Positions 62,201 through 64,000 of a stretch of DNA of 64,000 nucleotides are shown here, piece by piece. The stretch lies in NCBI RefSeq assembly GCF_033439725.1, contig NW_026944389.1, positions 2,914,001-2,978,000 of the forward strand, in the 5' to 3' direction. The position numbers were made by a program, and so were the translations under genes. Source of the DNA: Neurospora tetraspora. Its lineage: Eukaryota; Ascomycota; Sordariomycetes; Sordariales; Sordariaceae. How positions within the stretch are numbered: position 1 is the stretch's first letter; each line of letters opens with the position of its first letter. The notes below the pieces were generated by a model. The model was not told where the DNA came from. It was given only the letters and a program-made list of their open reading frames with translations, and did not search any database.

Positions 62201-64000
62201 CGGTGGTTTCGGAGGTGGTGATTCCGCCTCAAAGTTGCTAATGAACATGACCATTCTCGATGGTTCTGATGGTGGCGGGGTCTCGTGTGACGAAGGGTGC
62301 CAATCCTTTCTATCAGTGACTGAGACTTCAACGTCTGGAGCTTCAGGGAGCGACTTCTTTCGGTCCCTGATGCGGCCGCTGCTCCAGTCGATATCTGGGT
62401 TGAACTTTCTCAACCAAGGTCTGCCCAGAATGGCGTCGTGTTTGCCAATGGGGGTGATGTCGAAGACAATCTCTTGTACGTCTCCATTGATCGTGACCTT
62501 CAATGGTGTTGTTTCTCGCAACACTTGGCCCTGCTCGTAGCTTGGGCTCTTTCCTTCAAATGTGTACACTCTGATAGGGTCGTTTCTTATAGACCCATGG
62601 AATCTTCCAGTCGTTCACGACCTGGGGTGTAATAAGGTTGATTGACGATCCTGAGTCAATCATGGCCATTGCCTTTCCTTGGAATGGCTTGGTCCAAGTC
62701 CATCTGGACCTGATAAATCGAGTCCTCATCTCGATTTATCTCGAGGACTTGTGGCGGATCAGCTACTCGTGGTCCTCTCGCGAGGAGCTGGCGCCATTTC
62801 CCTGTCTTCTGCGGCCACCGCGAGCACGGCGTTTCCTCTAGGACTTCGATTTCGGCGAAGATCCACTGGCCGTCTCGCTGGTGCTAGAAGCTGCTGCTGC
62901 TGCTGTTTCCTCCTTACGCTGAGTGCGCTGGAATGCCCTTTCTTCACGTATGGCTTGTCTTGAGTGCCATTGCTGTGCTTTGTCGGCCATGTGGACTGCG
63001 CAATTGATTCTGCAACAATCCTGGTATCTGGTGTAGGGGAGATTCCATGCATTCACGCGTATACCCATCCTTCAAGACGAGTCTCATAAGTCGGCTACCT
63101 CCATCGCGTTTGCGGGGTGTACAAGTGTCCCACATGCTAATAGAGTCTTTATGATAGGCGGCTCGTACTGGTACTGGGACATCGTTTTCCCAAATACGTT
63201 GGGGAAAGTGGTCGTGTTCCATCTTATACGACAAGTGCCATGGGCAAGCGTCATACAAACACTGGATCCAAGCAATCTTCCCATGAGATGGGTGGCCTGG
63301 GTGAACCTGGGGGTGATCTCCTGCTTGGGGTAACCAAGGGCGATCACACACAGTGTAGACATTGGCCTCGAACGCGGTCACTCCAATGGACTGGAATGAT
63401 TGTCGTGGAGGGTATGGCTCGATGAAGGAGTCATCGTCGATGGGACGCGCATAGAATTCTGTCTGGATCTGGCGGTTGTACTTCTCGTCCAAATTAAACT
63501 TGTGGGTCCATTTGCTGTCTCGAGTGATCTTCTTCTTAAGTCCCTGCAAAGCGGCTTGTATGAAGGCGATGAGTTCTTCAGGTCGTTTCTGGGACTCGTT
63601 GAAGGCGCCTTCATAGGCTTGTCTGTCTTCTCGATGAACGTGACGGCGTTGTCGGTTGTAGGCCACCTGCTGGATCTCTAGTTCCTTGATTCTGGATCGT
63701 TCGATGTCCGCCAAGTGGTTGATACGGTCGAGTTCTGCCTGGAGTTCCTCCATACGATCCATGTGATCCGTGGTGTCAGTGTCTGATCCAGATCTCATGG
63801 CGTCAGACAGATCGGTGTGAATTGTTGGTTCCACGCGTTCGATTGTGGCGAGTGGCCATTCCTCGCGTTCTTCAGAGATAATTGCGAGTGGCGTGCGCGG
63901 TCCAGGTGGCACGGAGTGGCTGCGAGGAGGGTGGTTTTCTTTGTCGAGATCACCGTTCCGGATGTACTCCTCGTGGTCACTCTCGCTGTCATACTGGTTA

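Larger units (their letters stand above)
58160..64000 (-). mobile_element. Ty3/Gypsy chromovirus, right end outside window
   Basis: Reading leftwards on the minus strand: a gag-like region (to about 62,944), a protease region, reverse transcriptase and RNase H within 62,569-60,611 (RYPLPLIQEMRDRLG, AYIDDIIVFSETEEEHQKH, ETDASDWAMGGQLGQRDDQG), and integrase in 60,690-59,341. The integrase shows a zinc-binding HAGIARTIARV ... CEICHK region, MDFITKLPMS, a DGQTERMNQ block and the LGPFKV / TFHVSLLEPAP tail leading to a chromodomain. Just before the LTR is a purine tract of type AGAGAGGGGGC, the expected plus-strand primer. The LTR at 58,160-58,432 is its 3' LTR. The 5' LTR would lie beyond 64,000. 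It is broken, with roughly three or four interruptions in the part visible. Composition is not strongly AT-shifted, so it appears relatively young or spared from RIP. Confidence 0.9.

Noticed and set aside
1-64000. tRNA genes
   Set aside because: I looked for B-box-like GGTTCGANTCC patterns and found none with a convincing cloverleaf by eye; a dedicated scan would be decisive.

Overview
This window reads as chromosomal DNA of a filamentous ascomycete (Pezizomycotina), most likely a sordariomycete close to Sordariales. The reasons are short GT-AG introns with TACTAAC/CTAAC-type branch sites, a dispersed single-copy 5S rRNA gene, a PTH11-like receptor, three HET-domain genes including a HET-NACHT-WD40 (HNWD, HET-E type) receptor, AT-rich blocks with RIP-like decay, and Ty3/Gypsy chromoviruses. 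The genus is inference.

Layout. 1-381 is the 3' end of a purine-catabolism gene (OHCU decarboxylase). About 1,360-6,480 is an AT-rich block holding a decayed ferric reductase (FRE) gene and a DUF3723 gene with one in-frame stop. FRE and DUF3723 genes are recurrent passengers of giant fungal Starship elements, but no captain recombinase is visible. 7,432-8,987 is an apparently intact PTH11-like receptor with seven exons. 8,988-10,829 is decayed repeat. 10,830-13,013 is a beta-lactamase-fold serine hydrolase. 15,558-17,219 is a putative PD-(D/E)XK-fold protein.

18.6-22.3 kb is a junkyard: an ankyrin fragment, a telomere-like palindrome, an internally rearranged Gypsy fossil, and a HNWD-type NLR fragment broken by it. 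23.9-28.7 kb holds two tandem paralogous multi-pass membrane genes with cysteine-rich N-termini; the first is split by a solo LTR with a 5-bp target duplication. 29.3-36.4 kb carries a mitochondrial-carrier relic, a PIF/Harbinger scrap, a HET-ankyrin gene with ten nearly identical repeats, a Tad-like LINE tail and a duplicated ankyrin tail cut by an LTR piece. 37.7-39.9 kb is a J-domain protein and 41.5-44.3 kb is a HET gene bracketed by a perfect 37-bp direct repeat.

45.0-47.5 kb has a truncated 5S copy, a JmjC/acidic-repeat/WD40 chimera, a solo LTR and a dispersed repeat. 49.1-52.7 kb is the HNWD receptor, complete in domain order but with one frame break. 53.7-55.4 kb is a host gene split by another solo LTR. 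56,223-56,341 is an intact-looking 5S rRNA gene. 58,160 to the window end is a Gypsy chromovirus on the minus strand with its 3' LTR, carrying on the opposite strand a small spliced gene whose product has a Zn2Cys6-like cysteine pattern and a coiled coil. The 20-kb Gypsy fossil carries the same antisense gene.

Taken together, this looks like a fast-evolving accessory region. Self/non-self recognition genes (HET, NACHT, WD40, ankyrin) sit among transposable elements that duplicate, truncate and interrupt them, while ordinary genes (OHCU decarboxylase, J-domain protein) lie between. The strongest leads are the conserved antisense zinc-cluster gene of the Gypsy family, the FRE-DUF3723 relic, and the HNWD and HET-ankyrin genes with highly identical repeats and nearby fragments.
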